Part shown: positions 1 to 8,370 of the stretch, one piece after another | Layout of the letters: each line of letters starts with the position of its first letter | Position numbering within the stretch: the stretch's first letter is position 1 | Assembly (NCBI GenBank): GCA_016699045.1 | Contig: CP064957.1 | Location: 868,001 to 932,000, forward strand | Length of the DNA: 64,000 bases | Origin: a bacterium | Lineage (GTDB): Bacteria > Babelota > Babeliae > Babelales > RVW-14 | Reading direction: 5' to 3' | Program-made: the position numbers and the translations under genes | Notes under the pieces: generated by a model | Database searches by the model: none | Seen by the model: only the letters and a program-made list of their open reading frames with translations | What the model was told of the DNA's origin: nothing

Positions 1-248
1 CTCATTTTTTGCCAGAAAACCTCAAAAAAGCGATTGGCGCGACTGAAGAACTTATGCAGGAACATGGGGTTAATCTTTACAAACCGCCTATTTTGGGCGA
101 TACTTTGAGTGATCAGCTTTTTAATATGGTTTTATGGGCTGATTGTGCCTCATATTATCTGGCTTTAAAACGGGGTGTGGATTCTGCTCCCGTCCAACTA
201 ATTGATGCGCTTAAAAATAAACATCAGCAAAAAGGTATTTTAATATAA
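1..248 (+). CDS. Bifunctional phosphoglucose/phosphomannose isomerase, C-terminal end (5' partial)
   Basis: This is the last ~81 codons of a gene that starts before the window; the frame is open from base 3. The stretch ILGDTLSDQLFNMVLWADC followed by SYYLALKRGVD and a closing AIxxLK-like helix matches the C-terminal domain of SIS-fold bifunctional phosphoglucose/phosphomannose isomerases, where this end supplies part of the active site of the dimer. The enzyme interconverts glucose-6-P or mannose-6-P with fructose-6-P in the cytosol. It sits 13 bases before rpmE on the same strand, so it probably leads a pgi/pmi-rpmE-prfA operon. The family call rests on the C-terminal signature only. Confidence 0.72.
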   Translation, partial: HFLPENLKKAIGATEELMQEHGVNLYKPPILGDTLSDQLFNMVLWADCASYYLALKRGVDSAPVQLIDALKNKHQQKGILI

Positions 249-261
249 AACGAGGATCATC

Positions 262-489
262 ATGAAAAAAGGTATTCACCCAGAAATTTACGAAGTAAGC
301 GCTCATTGCGTATGCGGTAGTTCATTCCAAACAATTACCACCTCAACTGAGTTGTCTGTTGATATTTGTTCAAAATGCCATCCGTTGTTTACGGGCGAAC
401 AAAAATTTGTTGATACCGCTGGTCGTATTGAAAAGTTTCAACAAAAATTCCAACAAGGTTCTTCTGTCAAATCAAACAAGAAACGTTAA
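262..489 (+). CDS. rpmE: 50S ribosomal protein L31
   Basis: A 75-residue protein of normal L31 length. It starts MKKGIHPEIYE and has the zinc-binding pattern CVCG near residue 17 and CSKCHPLFTG near residue 37, so it is the cysteine-containing, zinc-bound L31 type. The basic tail ends in KSNKKR. L31 joins the large subunit at the central protuberance and helps bridge the two subunits. A GAGGA ribosome binding site precedes the ATG. prfA follows by 15 bases, an arrangement common in bacteria. Confidence 0.95.
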   Translation: MKKGIHPEIYEVSAHCVCGSSFQTITTSTELSVDICSKCHPLFTGEQKFVDTAGRIEKFQQKFQQGSSVKSNKKR

Positions 490-504
490 GAGTATTACGC
501 TTAT

Positions 505-1566
505 ATGTTGGACTGGAATATCATACAAGCAGAATATGATCTGCTTGTAGACAAACTTTCTTCTTCGTCGGTTGCGCCAAAAGAGCGCATAGAAATGCAA
601 CGACGTGCTTCGCAACTTTCTGGCTTGCTTAAACTGCATAAAGAAATTGAAGCACTTGAAAAAACCATAGCGGATAATGAACAGCAAGCCGCGGGCGAAG
701 AAGGTGAGCTTAAAGAATTGTATTTGGAAGAGATAGAATCTTCTAAAAAAGCAGTCCAGGAGCTGACCAAGGAATTGGAGGATATTCTTTATCCACCAGA
801 TGAGCGTGATAGCCGTTCGGTATTTTTAGAAATCAGGGCAGGCGCCGGCGGACAAGAAGCGGCGCTTTTCGTTGCTGATTTATTTCGTATGTATTCTAAC
901 TATGCTCTGAGTCGACATTGGACTATGTCGGTTGTTGAAGCAAACGATACCGACATTGGCGGGTACAGCAAAATTGTTGCTCACGTCAAAGGTAAAAACG
1001 GTTATAAATATTTTAAGCACGAGTCTGGCGTGCATCGTGTGCAGCGCGTACCAAAAACTGAAACCGCTGGGCGTGTCCACACGTCGACGGTTACCGTTGC
1101 GGTAATGCCTGAAGTTGAAGATATCGAAGTTAACATTGATCAAAAAGATTTGCGGATCGATGTGTATCGTTCAACGGGTGCCGGTGGCCAACATGTTAAC
1201 ACAACCGATTCGGCCGTGCGTATTACACACATACCAACCGGCGTTGTTGTTTCATGTCAGGATGAGCGTTCTCAAATTAAAAATAGAGCGCGCGCTATGA
1301 AAGTGCTGCAATCTCGTATTTATGAAGCTGAGCGTCAGCGCCGCGATGCAGAAATGAGTGCGCAACGAAAAGAGCAAATTGGTTCTGGCGATCGTTCAGA
1401 AAAAATTCGCACTTACAATTTTCCACAAAATCGCATAACCGACCATCGCATTGATGTTACGCTTAAAAAGCTTGATTTAGTGATGGAAGGCGATCTTAAT
1501 GACTTACTTGAGCCGCTGATCGACTGGGATCGTGAACAGCGACGCAAGAAAAGTTCTATCGAATAA
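505..1566 (+). CDS. prfA: Peptide chain release factor 1
   Basis: 353 residues, full RF1 length. The universal GGQ motif that triggers peptidyl-tRNA hydrolysis lies at residues 227-229 within STGAGGQHVN. The stop-codon reading tripeptide is PKT at 183-185 (RF1 type PxT, not the SPF of RF2), so it should read UAA and UAG. An N-terminal helical domain (1-100) precedes the codon-recognition domain. It is not followed by the GGQ-methylating gene prmC that often accompanies prfA. Start ATG at 505, 15 bases after rpmE; the three genes look like one transcription unit. Confidence 0.96.
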   Translation: MLDWNIIQAEYDLLVDKLSSSSVAPKERIEMQRRASQLSGLLKLHKEIEALEKTIADNEQQAAGEEGELKELYLEEIESSKKAVQELTKELEDILYPPDERDSRSVFLEIRAGAGGQEAALFVADLFRMYSNYALSRHWTMSVVEANDTDIGGYSKIVAHVKGKNGYKYFKHESGVHRVQRVPKTETAGRVHTSTVTVAVMPEVEDIEVNIDQKDLRIDVYRSTGAGGQHVNTTDSAVRITHIPTGVVVSCQDERSQIKNRARAMKVLQSRIYEAERQRRDAEMSAQRKEQIGSGDRSEKIRTYNFPQNRITDHRIDVTLKKLDLVMEGDLNDLLEPLIDWDREQRRKKSSIE

Positions 1567-1662
1567 AATCCTGTAATCTTTTGTAGAAGGTTTCAACGTT
1601 TTCGGGTATAGTACCCAAACTTGCGTAACTGTTTTACTCACCTTTTTTCGACAGGATTTTTT

Positions 1663-2886
1663 ATGTTTAATATTGTTGAATTTTTGATGAAAGATAATCA
1701 TTATATCAGTATTATCGGCATATTTGTTATCATCGGCATTGCCTTTCTCTTTTCGAACAATAAAACAAAAATTAATCCGCGCCTTGTTGCTAGCGCCCTG
1801 CTCATGCAGTTTGTGCTGGCTTTTTTTATTTTAAATACGTCTGTTGGTAGAAGTATTTTCTTGGCCATTTCGCATGGCTTTGAGGCGTTGTATCATTTTG
1901 CCGATGAAGGTGCACGTTTTGTGTTTGGCAATTTGGCAGATATCCAAGGCCCATGGGGCATGATTTTTGCGATCAAAGTTATTCCGACCATTATCTTTTT
2001 TGGTGCATTGATGGCGTTGTTGTTCCATCTTGGCATTGTACAAATTTTTGTTAAAGGCTTGGCGATTGTTATTCGACCAATTCTTGGCACCTCGGGCGCC
2101 GAAACGCTTTCAGTTGCTGCCAACAGTATGCTTGGGCAAACTGAAGCGCCATTGCTCATCAAACATTATTTGCCAAAAATGACCTCATCAGAAATGTTAC
2201 TGGTTATGGTTGGTGGCATGTCGCACTTGAGTGGTTCGCTGTTGGCTGTTTATGGCAGTATGGGTGTACCAATCGAGCACTTGCTCTCTTCGACGATCAT
2301 GGCCATTCCTGGTGCTGTTTTGATTGCTAAAATTTTGATACCAGAGACCGGTATGCCAGAGACGATGGGTGGCAAAGTAATCAAACTTGAAGTAGAAACC
2401 AAAAATTCTCTTGATGCTATTTCACGTGGTACTACCGATGGTTTAAATTTGGCTGTTAATGTTGGCGCTATGCTTATTGCTTTTATTAGTTTGATGGCGC
2501 TTGTGAATACCATTTTGACGTCAGTTGTTGGTTTGTCGTTGAACGATATTTTTGCAAAAGCATTTTACTTTGTTGCGTTCTTTCTTGGTATTGCGCCAGA
2601 AGATCGTTCATTGGCTGCAAGCTTGCTTGGTCAAAAAGTGGTTATTAATGAATTTGTTGCCTATGCAACATTTACCGGTTCTGAAATGCTTGAGCGTTCT
2701 CGCGCTATTATGACTTATGCGCTTGCTGGCTTTTCAAACTTTTCATGCATTGGTATTCAAATTGGCGGCATTGGTGCTATCTGTCCTGAAAAACGCACGA
2801 TGCTGACCAAGCTTGGTTTGCTGGCGCTTTTGGGTGGTATGCTAACCAATTTGCTTAATGCGGCCATTGCCAGTTTATTTGTTTAA
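1663..2886 (+). CDS. Concentrative nucleoside transporter (CNT/NupC family)
   Basis: A 407-residue, highly hydrophobic protein with roughly ten membrane segments. The segments GQTEAPLLIKHYLP and MVGGMSHLSGSLLAVYG carry the CNT core motifs (G-Q-T-E and the gate helices), and FVAYATFTGSE with FSNFSCIGIQIGG are C-terminal CNT signatures. It should import nucleosides across the inner membrane by ion symport. The frame is open from an upstream TTG at 1621, but ATG 1663 preceded by AGGA is the better start. This fits the ATP/ADP translocase and deoxynucleoside kinase elsewhere in the window as part of nucleotide scavenging. Confidence 0.9.
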   Translation: MFNIVEFLMKDNHYISIIGIFVIIGIAFLFSNNKTKINPRLVASALLMQFVLAFFILNTSVGRSIFLAISHGFEALYHFADEGARFVFGNLADIQGPWGMIFAIKVIPTIIFFGALMALLFHLGIVQIFVKGLAIVIRPILGTSGAETLSVAANSMLGQTEAPLLIKHYLPKMTSSEMLLVMVGGMSHLSGSLLAVYGSMGVPIEHLLSSTIMAIPGAVLIAKILIPETGMPETMGGKVIKLEVETKNSLDAISRGTTDGLNLAVNVGAMLIAFISLMALVNTILTSVVGLSLNDIFAKAFYFVAFFLGIAPEDRSLAASLLGQKVVINEFVAYATFTGSEMLERSRAIMTYALAGFSNFSCIGIQIGGIGAICPEKRTMLTKLGLLALLGGMLTNLLNAAIASLFV

Positions 2887-2898
2887 GATTTTTTACAA

Positions 2899-2930
2899 GG
2901 TCTGGCGGTAGCAAAATTCATCGCCAGACC
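2899..2930 (+). terminator. Hairpin after the nucleoside transporter
   Basis: Perfect 9-bp stem GGTCTGGCG/CGCCAGACC with a 14-nt loop, 13 bases after the stop codon. No T-run follows directly; a second weaker AAAGAC/GTCTTT inverted repeat lies just downstream. It may be a weak terminator or a 3' stabilising hairpin. Confidence 0.5.
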
Positions 2931-3040
2931 CAATTAAAGACTTTTCTAATTCTAGCCGTGTCTTTAATTAAAATGTTTTTTATGATAACCTGAAAGCGTA
3001 ATAAGTTTCTCAGGGGGCATATTTAACGGATTATGACGGT

Positions 3041-4099
3041 ATGAAAATTGCAGTTTTAGTTTCTGGTGGAGTAGACAGCTCTGTTGCACTTGCGCTGCTT
3101 AAAGCACAAGGTCACGACGTTACTGCTTTTTATCTTAAAATCTGGCTTGAAGACGAGCTGGCGTATTTGGGTGACTGTCCGTGGGAAGAGGATCTTGCCT
3201 ACGCCCGCGCTGTTTGTGAAAAGCTTGATGTCCCGTTAGAAGTCGTTCCATTGCAAGAAGCTTACTGGAGCAAGGTGGTTTCGTATACGTTGGCCGAAGT
3301 CAAAGTTGGTCGCACGCCAAGCCCAGATTTGATGTGTAACCAACTTATTAAATTTGGTGCCTTTTTTGACACACTTGATTCAAGTTTTGAAAAAGTTGCG
3401 ACTGGGCATTATGCACAGGTTGAGACCATTGCTGGCGTAACGTATCTTAAAAAAGCCAAAGATCCGGTTAAAGATCAGACTTATTTTTTGTCCCAATTAA
3501 ACCAAGAACAGTTGTCACGCATTCTTTTTCCCATCGGCCATTTACTCAAAAGCGAAGTGCGCGCAGCGGCAGAACAGTTTGCTTTGCCAACCCAAAGTCG
3601 CAAAGATAGCCAAGGTATTTGTTTTTTGGGAAAAATAAAATTTAGTGATTTTGTTAAACATCATCTTGGTATTCAAAAAGGCGATTTGATAGAATTTGAA
3701 ACGAATGAAAAAATTGGCGAGCAAGAAGGTTTTTGGTACTACACTATCGGCCAGCGCAAAGGTATAGGCCTTTCGGGTGGGCCGTGGTACGTTGTTTCAA
3801 AAGATACGGTAGCAAATATTGTCTATATTTCGCGACAGTATCACGATCCAGAAAAACTGCGTAATCAGTTTGACGTGAGCCATATTAATTGGCTTTCCGG
3901 CAAGCCGGCGTGTTTCGACGGGCTGACACTTAAATTGCGTCATGGTGAGCTTGAATACGGTTGTTCGGTCACCTTTCTTGATCAGGACCAAACAAAAGCT
4001 CAGATTGTTATTGATGGACAAGATCAAGGAATTGCGCCTGGTCAGTTTGCCGTTTTTTATCAGCACGATATTTGTTTAGGTTCGGCGACCATTTGTTAA
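3041..4099 (+). CDS. mnmA: tRNA-specific 2-thiouridylase MnmA
   Basis: 352 residues. The PP-loop SGGVDSS at residues 8-14 binds ATP. The two catalytic cysteines are visible: C99 in PDLMCNQ and C194 in SQGICFLG. The C-terminal beta-barrel region follows (WYYTIGQRKGIGLSGGPWYV). The enzyme adenylates and thiolates U34 of the wobble position in tRNA Glu, Lys and Gln. Two of these substrates, tRNA-Glu(TTC) and tRNA-Lys(TTT), are encoded at 56.1-56.3 kb. The start ATG gives a protein beginning MKIAVLVSGG, the usual N-terminus. Confidence 0.96.
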   Translation: MKIAVLVSGGVDSSVALALLKAQGHDVTAFYLKIWLEDELAYLGDCPWEEDLAYARAVCEKLDVPLEVVPLQEAYWSKVVSYTLAEVKVGRTPSPDLMCNQLIKFGAFFDTLDSSFEKVATGHYAQVETIAGVTYLKKAKDPVKDQTYFLSQLNQEQLSRILFPIGHLLKSEVRAAAEQFALPTQSRKDSQGICFLGKIKFSDFVKHHLGIQKGDLIEFETNEKIGEQEGFWYYTIGQRKGIGLSGGPWYVVSKDTVANIVYISRQYHDPEKLRNQFDVSHINWLSGKPACFDGLTLKLRHGELEYGCSVTFLDQDQTKAQIVIDGQDQGIAPGQFAVFYQHDICLGSATIC

Positions 4100-4112
4100 A
4101 TGATGGGATTTT

Positions 4113-5075
4113 GTGAAGATTAAACCGCATCGTTGGTGGCGAAGATTTTATAATCATCGTCGAGAAAGTATCTGGCAGCACATTCTGAGTATTGCTCGTA
4201 CGGCTCTCCATTTTCTTAAAAGTAAAATTTGGCAGTTTAAAAAAGATATGATTCCCGCCTTGGTGGCCTGGCGCCACGAGGGTATGCCACAAGGGCGCAG
4301 TATTGAGCCCATTATTACCTGGATAGGACATGCTACTTTTTTGATTCAAATTGGCGAGCTGAACATTTTAACGGACCCCGTTTTTTTTGAAATTTCAGCA
4401 TTCTCGCGTCGCTTGATGCCTCCAGCTTTGACAATTGAGCAGTTACCGCGTATCGATTATATTTTAATTTCTCATAACCACAAAGATCATTTAGACAAGC
4501 GCAGCATGCAGGCATTGCGTGATCATAACGCCACCATTCTGGTGCCACTTGGCAATAAGCGTTTGCTGGAGCAGTGGGGCCTTACCAACGTTGTTGAAAA
4601 AAATTGGTGGGAGATGGAGGTCTTGAGTGCGCTTAATATTTCATTTCATTGTCTGCCGGCCGCTCATTGGTCGGCGCGCCATGCCTTCAATTTAAACAAA
4701 GCTTTGTGGGCAAGTTGGATGGTTACCTATAAAAATTTTACGCTTTATTTTGCGGGAGATACGGCCTACTCCTCGCACTTCGCGCTGATCGGGCGGTATT
4801 TTAAAATGATTGATGTAGTGCTAATGCCTATCGGCCCCAACGAGCCGCGCTATATTATGAAAGGTTCGCATGTCAGCACGCATGAGGCGGTGCAAGCATT
4901 TTTAGATTTGGGTGCGCGTCATTTTATTCCGATGCACTGGGGCACTTTTAAATCTGGTTCAGATCTTTTTGAAGGACCGCTACTTCTTTTGCAAGAATTA
5001 TGGCAGACTCGTGCTGAAGTGTTGCGTTGCAAGACGCTGCACATTGTGAAGTTCGGGGAGCCGTGTCATTTTTGA
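4113..5075 (+). CDS. MBL-fold metallo-hydrolase (NAPE-PLD/UlaG-like)
   Basis: 320 residues starting with GTG, 13 bases after mnmA. It carries the metallo-beta-lactamase signature HNHKDH at residues 121-126, preceded by WIGHATFLIQIGELNILTDPVF, then a lone His in PAAHWSAR, the metal-bridging Asp in YFAGDTAYSSHF and a final metal His in FIPMHWGTF. This layout is that of N-acyl-phosphatidylethanolamine phospholipase D-like and UlaG-like enzymes, which bind two zinc ions. No signal peptide is seen; the N-terminus is basic with a possible amphipathic helix. The substrate cannot be told from sequence; a phospholipid or phosphodiester is plausible. Confidence 0.82.
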   Translation: MKIKPHRWWRRFYNHRRESIWQHILSIARTALHFLKSKIWQFKKDMIPALVAWRHEGMPQGRSIEPIITWIGHATFLIQIGELNILTDPVFFEISAFSRRLMPPALTIEQLPRIDYILISHNHKDHLDKRSMQALRDHNATILVPLGNKRLLEQWGLTNVVEKNWWEMEVLSALNISFHCLPAAHWSARHAFNLNKALWASWMVTYKNFTLYFAGDTAYSSHFALIGRYFKMIDVVLMPIGPNEPRYIMKGSHVSTHEAVQAFLDLGARHFIPMHWGTFKSGSDLFEGPLLLLQELWQTRAEVLRCKTLHIVKFGEPCHF

Positions 5076-5089
5076 ATTGAGTAGTAATT

Positions 5090-5605
5090 ATGCTGTTTTT
5101 ACTCTTTTTTTTCGTTGATTTTTTTTGTTTTGCGTTAGTCCAGCAATGGTTGGTTTCAAGTCTTTTGGTACATCTTTTTAGAGTCTCGTTTCATTGTTAC
5201 AACAACAAAGAACTGAGTGTGCAATGGTGGCTGGCATTGATCTTTTTTTTATTGGAAGATTGCTTTTTACACGCGCGCTTTGGCGTGGCTCTTTTGTATT
5301 TGTTGCCGCTCTTTGCCTTGGTCATTTTTATCAAAAAAATGGTCCGCGGCTCTGGCGAGCTGGCCGTCCCGTTGCTTGTGACTATCGCCCTGATTACCGA
5401 CCAATTTGTTATAAAAAAGCTTATTTTAGGCCATAATGTGAGCTTGCTGGTTACTTTTATGAAGATCTCTGCTACACTTTCAGTAACATATGTTGTTCTT
5501 TTGGGTATGTGGGGCAATCGCTTGCTGCAGACATTGTTTGCACGTGAGAGGAAAGTCTGGACTCCAAACAAGAGAGGTGTCTCACGAGAACATGGTTTCA
5601 AGTGA
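5090..5605 (+). CDS. Small integral membrane protein, 3' end overlapping rnpB
   Basis: 171 residues with about five hydrophobic segments; I recognise no family with confidence (size and profile recall MreD-type proteins, but no motif proves it). It starts 15 bases after the metallo-hydrolase. The last ~30 codons (NRLLQTLFARERKVWTPNKRG onward) are the 5' end of the RNase P RNA read as protein, including the strongly conserved GAGGAAAGTC element. Either the gene truly overlaps rnpB by about 90 bases, or its natural end was lost and the frame runs on into the RNA gene. Confidence 0.55.
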   Translation: MLFLLFFFVDFFCFALVQQWLVSSLLVHLFRVSFHCYNNKELSVQWWLALIFFLLEDCFLHARFGVALLYLLPLFALVIFIKKMVRGSGELAVPLLVTIALITDQFVIKKLILGHNVSLLVTFMKISATLSVTYVVLLGMWGNRLLQTLFARERKVWTPNKRGVSREHGFK

Positions 5606-5876
5606 GGGGGGCGTAAGTTCACGGAAAGTGCCACAGAAAATAAACCGCCTTTGAGGTAGCTTGAGGGTAAGGGTGAAACAGTGCGGTAAGAGCGCACACT
5701 TGAATGCAGTAATGTATTCTCGAGGCAAACCCCACCTGGAGCAAGACAGAGCAGCAAATGACAAGTTTCTTGTTCTTACATATTTGCGGGTACGTCGCTT
5801 AGATAGATGGTTGCCACTTTGATCACAGTTCGCTGTGTAAAAAGTACAGAATCCAGCTTACAAGCAAACCCAGAAG
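5512..5876 (+). ncRNA. rnpB: RNase P RNA (bacterial type A-like)
   Basis: Conserved blocks appear in the right order: GAGGAAAGTCTGGACTCC (CR I, ~5548-5565), the ACAGAAAATAAACCGCC region, GGTAAGGGTGAAACAGTGCG followed by GTAAGAGCGCAC (P10/P11, ~5664-5698), GGCAAACCCCACC, the AGATAGATGGTTGCC block and the closing ACAGAATCCAGCTTAC (CR V). The ends pair as GCTTG near 5520 with CAAGC near 5860 to form P1, with GGG/CCC outside. It is the catalytic RNA that trims tRNA 5' leaders. The exact ends are estimates within ~8 bases. A strong terminator follows. Confidence 0.94.
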
Positions 5877-5896
5877 AATTATGTATGTTTAAATGT

Positions 5897-5923
5897 GCCG
5901 CACTCAGTGCGGCTCTTTTTTTT
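5897..5923 (+). terminator. Rho-independent terminator of rnpB
   Basis: GCCGCA stem, short CTCAG loop, TGCGGC, then C and eight T residues, about 20 bases after the RNase P RNA. Confidence 0.9.
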
Positions 5924-5953
5924 GGGTATCGGTTACGGTTGAGTGAGTAAATC

Positions 5954-6664
5954 ATGAAGATTCTACAAAAAATTTCTTATGCAATGTGGGCAGTTCCCTT
6001 TCTATTTTTTATGGTTGGCTATGCCGGTGCTTATTTTTATATGCAAAAAAAAAGCGTTGAGGTGCCTAGCATTATGGGCTTGACGGTGCAAGAGGCGGTC
6101 GGCGTTTTGGCGCGCCACAACATGGCCATGCGTTTGCGTGCGGAAAAAGAAGATGAACAATTTCCTGAAGGGACTATTTTACAGCAGGTGCCGGCAGCGT
6201 ATCAGCGCGTGCGGCCGCAACAATCGATTTTTGTGACGATTGCCAAGGCTCCGCAAAAAATACTGGCGCCTGATTTTTTTCATAAAGATAGTAGCACGAT
6301 TGAACGCAATGCTGCTCATTTAAAAATTGCGACCAAGCAAATTCAGCTCAAAAGTCGTTATCCAAAAAATCTCTGTTTTGCGCAGTCAGTAACGCCGGGC
6401 CAGCCACTTGAGCGACTTAAAATGATTGCGTATATTTCTGCTGGTGATGATGAATTAGTGATCATGCCCAATGTTGTTGGTTTGCCACTTGATCAAGCGC
6501 AAGATTTTTTCAAACGTTCAGGTGTTCAGGTTCAGGTGGTGGGGCTTGATGGCCCACGCTTACCAACTGATCGCGTGACGATTGTTGAGCAAAATCCCAT
6601 GGTCGGCACGATTATCGATCTCGCAAAATTTAAGCATGTTCATTTGCAAGTTGGGCTTCAATAG
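5954..6664 (+). CDS. PASTA-domain protein with N-terminal membrane anchor
   Basis: 236 residues. A single hydrophobic segment at ~9-31 anchors the protein; the rest should face the periplasm. Two clear PASTA repeats are seen: VEVPSIMGLTVQEAVGVL (from ~36) and VIMPNVVGLPLDQAQDFF (from ~174), each with the P-x-v-x-G-l pattern, and a weaker one between. PASTA domains bind uncrosslinked peptidoglycan and usually sit on Ser/Thr kinases or penicillin-binding proteins. Here there is no kinase or transpeptidase domain, so this is a stand-alone PASTA protein, perhaps a cell-wall sensor or scaffold. ATG at 5954, 30 bases after the rnpB terminator. Confidence 0.85.
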   Translation: MKILQKISYAMWAVPFLFFMVGYAGAYFYMQKKSVEVPSIMGLTVQEAVGVLARHNMAMRLRAEKEDEQFPEGTILQQVPAAYQRVRPQQSIFVTIAKAPQKILAPDFFHKDSSTIERNAAHLKIATKQIQLKSRYPKNLCFAQSVTPGQPLERLKMIAYISAGDDELVIMPNVVGLPLDQAQDFFKRSGVQVQVVGLDGPRLPTDRVTIVEQNPMVGTIIDLAKFKHVHLQVGLQ

Positions 6665-6703
6665 CGCTCGTTACCACCAACGGCACCGCCTCACGTAAAA
6701 ATA

Positions 6704-7300
6704 TTACCTACCTCCTAAAACACGTTTGAATATAAAGAATAACGCTTCAATTCCTTCGATTGCTTCATCGTCATCGTAGGTATATTCCTCAGTCTGTCTT
6801 TCCTTCGCGATTTTGTTGGCGAGTCCTGGTAGCATGTGGAGCAGCGTTTGATGGTAGTTGTTGCGTATAATTGTTTGTCCATCAATCTCTTCATCAAACA
6901 TAGTTTTGGCAATAAAGGTGAGGTAGCTTTTTATCAGGGGGTTTTTGTTCTTATACGCACAACTTCTTTCATAAAGTTCGCGAGATGCAAAGCTGACAAG
7001 TGTTGATAACGTTGCGATACAGACCTTGTTTAGTTCGTATTGTTCATCAGCCCAGGTTTGAATAATGATAGTTTGATTGCCTGCTGCATGTTCTTTAAGA
7101 AAACCAATCAATGAATCGTCATAGCGTTTTTTAACGCTTGGTCCGTATTGTGCAATATCCTCTGGATCTGCCCAATAAGCAAGAAGGAAATTGGCGGACT
7201 GAGTTGAATCATTTACTTCTTTGGCCTCTTCTTTTTCCTTACCTGCGGCGCCGTACAGCGAGTTTGAGATGATCAACAATAATGCAACTAATGTAAGCAT
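6704..7300 (-). CDS. Secreted protein of unknown function (copy B of a tandem pair)
   Basis: 198 residues from the internal ATG at 7300, which has AAAGG about ten bases upstream and gives a signal peptide (MLTLVALLLIISNSLYGAAG); the frame is open further upstream to 7396. Family unknown. The core YWADPEDIAQYG ... YDDSLIGFLKEHAAGNQTIIIQTW resembles YRHDEC/YTQMLIYFLRHHVAGDDQVTIVT of the gene just upstream at 7338-8057, so the two are diverged tandem duplicates. An acidic patch TYDDDEAIEGIE lies near the C-terminus. The pair looks like a lineage-specific exported family. Confidence 0.7.
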   Translation of the reverse strand: MLTLVALLLIISNSLYGAAGKEKEEAKEVNDSTQSANFLLAYWADPEDIAQYGPSVKKRYDDSLIGFLKEHAAGNQTIIIQTWADEQYELNKVCIATLSTLVSFASRELYERSCAYKNKNPLIKSYLTFIAKTMFDEEIDGQTIIRNNYHQTLLHMLPGLANKIAKERQTEEYTYDDDEAIEGIEALFFIFKRVLGGR

Positions 7301-7337
7301 AAACGAAAAACCTTTCACTTTTTTACTGCTTATTTTA

Positions 7338-8057
7338 CTAACAGCAAAACGAACCAGCGCAATTTTCAAGGTCGGGACTATCGAGTTGAAGAGCAACTAT
7401 TTTAAGAAACCAAAAACATAATAAGCTATGGAAAGTTTCGGGGATCAGATCTTTCGGAACTTTTTTAAAACTGCTCGATTTTTTTTTGATAATAATGTGT
7501 TCAATAAATTGTTCATAGTCCGATGCGACTTGATCAAAAATAAATTCATAAAGAAATCCATGCCGTTGCCAGAAATACTCATGAGCATAGCGAACAAGGT
7601 TTTTTAGTGATTGCTTGTCGAGATTGAGCGAAATAGTTTTGTAGTTGTCGGTCACAATAGTTACCTGGTCATCGCCCGCGACGTGGTGTCTAAGAAAGTA
7701 GATAAGCATCTGGGTATACGCTTCTTTAACTAAGTCTGAGGCCCTAAAAATATCGCCGCTGATGCCATATTTTCTTTCAATAGCTTGGATACATTCGTCG
7801 TGACGATATCGTTCTATATCGCTTAGATCGGGCCACCACGCTGTTGCAGGCTTCAAATTTTGGTAAAAAGATTCTTCGGCGTCGGCTCTTTTTTTTTCAA
7901 GCGCTGCTATTTTTGCTTGAGCTTTTTCTTTTCGATAGGCTTCAATGCGAGCAGCTTGCCTACTTGCCCAGTAGTTTTCCAGCCAATTTCCCATTCCGTG
8001 AACAGCGTTGGTCGACACAACAAAAAGAACGAGCAAAAGACATTTTTTCATTAACAT
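7338..8057 (-). CDS. Secreted protein of unknown function (copy A of a tandem pair)
   Basis: About 239 residues from ATG 8057 (AAGG eight bases upstream); ATG 8051 is nearly as good. Both give a signal peptide, MKKCLLLVLFVVSTNAVHG. After the signal comes a charged Ala/Lys/Glu-rich helix (RQAARIEAYRKEKAQAKIAALEKKRAD, coiled-coil-like; shown by position ~30-60), then a region shared with the downstream gene. It ends with several Cys residues (ENCAGSFCC). Family unknown. The frame is open upstream to 8219, but that extension has no signal or binding site. Confidence 0.7.
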   Translation of the reverse strand: MLMKKCLLLVLFVVSTNAVHGMGNWLENYWASRQAARIEAYRKEKAQAKIAALEKKRADAEESFYQNLKPATAWWPDLSDIERYRHDECIQAIERKYGISGDIFRASDLVKEAYTQMLIYFLRHHVAGDDQVTIVTDNYKTISLNLDKQSLKNLVRYAHEYFWQRHGFLYEFIFDQVASDYEQFIEHIIIKKKSSSFKKVPKDLIPETFHSLLCFWFLKIVALQLDSPDLENCAGSFCC

Positions 8058-8370
8058 ACTCATGACCTTTTTCATAAAAAATAACACCATACAGTTTTCG
8101 TGCACGTTCTCATTTAATACGCGTTTCGGAGTATAATTCAAGCTAAAAATTAAAAGAAGAGAAAAGCGTATTTGAGAGCGTGTAGGCCGTTGTGCTGGTA
8201 TAGATTGCCAGAGTGACAAATAGAAACATCTTTCTTTTTGAATTTTAATGACTATTCTTTACATTCATTTTTTATAGGATATCATAAATCTCCTTGTTTT
8301 ATTTGCGCTCTAGGCCTTTTAGAGCTATCTTTAAAGCGCATAAAAGCAAAGAATTTTGAGCTATTAACAT
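8058..8370. other. Divergent intergenic region, 313 bases
   Basis: Lies between the divergently read secreted pair and the His-rich membrane gene. It holds a plausible plus-strand promoter (8258-8285) and, in the resulting leader, nested inverted repeats: GCGCT at ~8307 pairs with AGCGC at ~8335, enclosing CTCTA/TAGAG. The leader fold might regulate the downstream gene, but I do not recognise a known riboswitch. The minus-strand promoter was not identified with confidence. Confidence 0.4.
8258..8285 (+). promoter_or_regulatory. Putative sigma70-type promoter
   Basis: TTTACA, 16-base spacer, TATCAT. Transcription would start near 8292, about 80 bases before the His-rich membrane gene. Confidence 0.45.

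Noticed and set aside
5197..5757. 186-codon minus-strand ORF across rnpB
   Set aside because: It is antisense to the membrane gene and the RNase P RNA; no protein family features.
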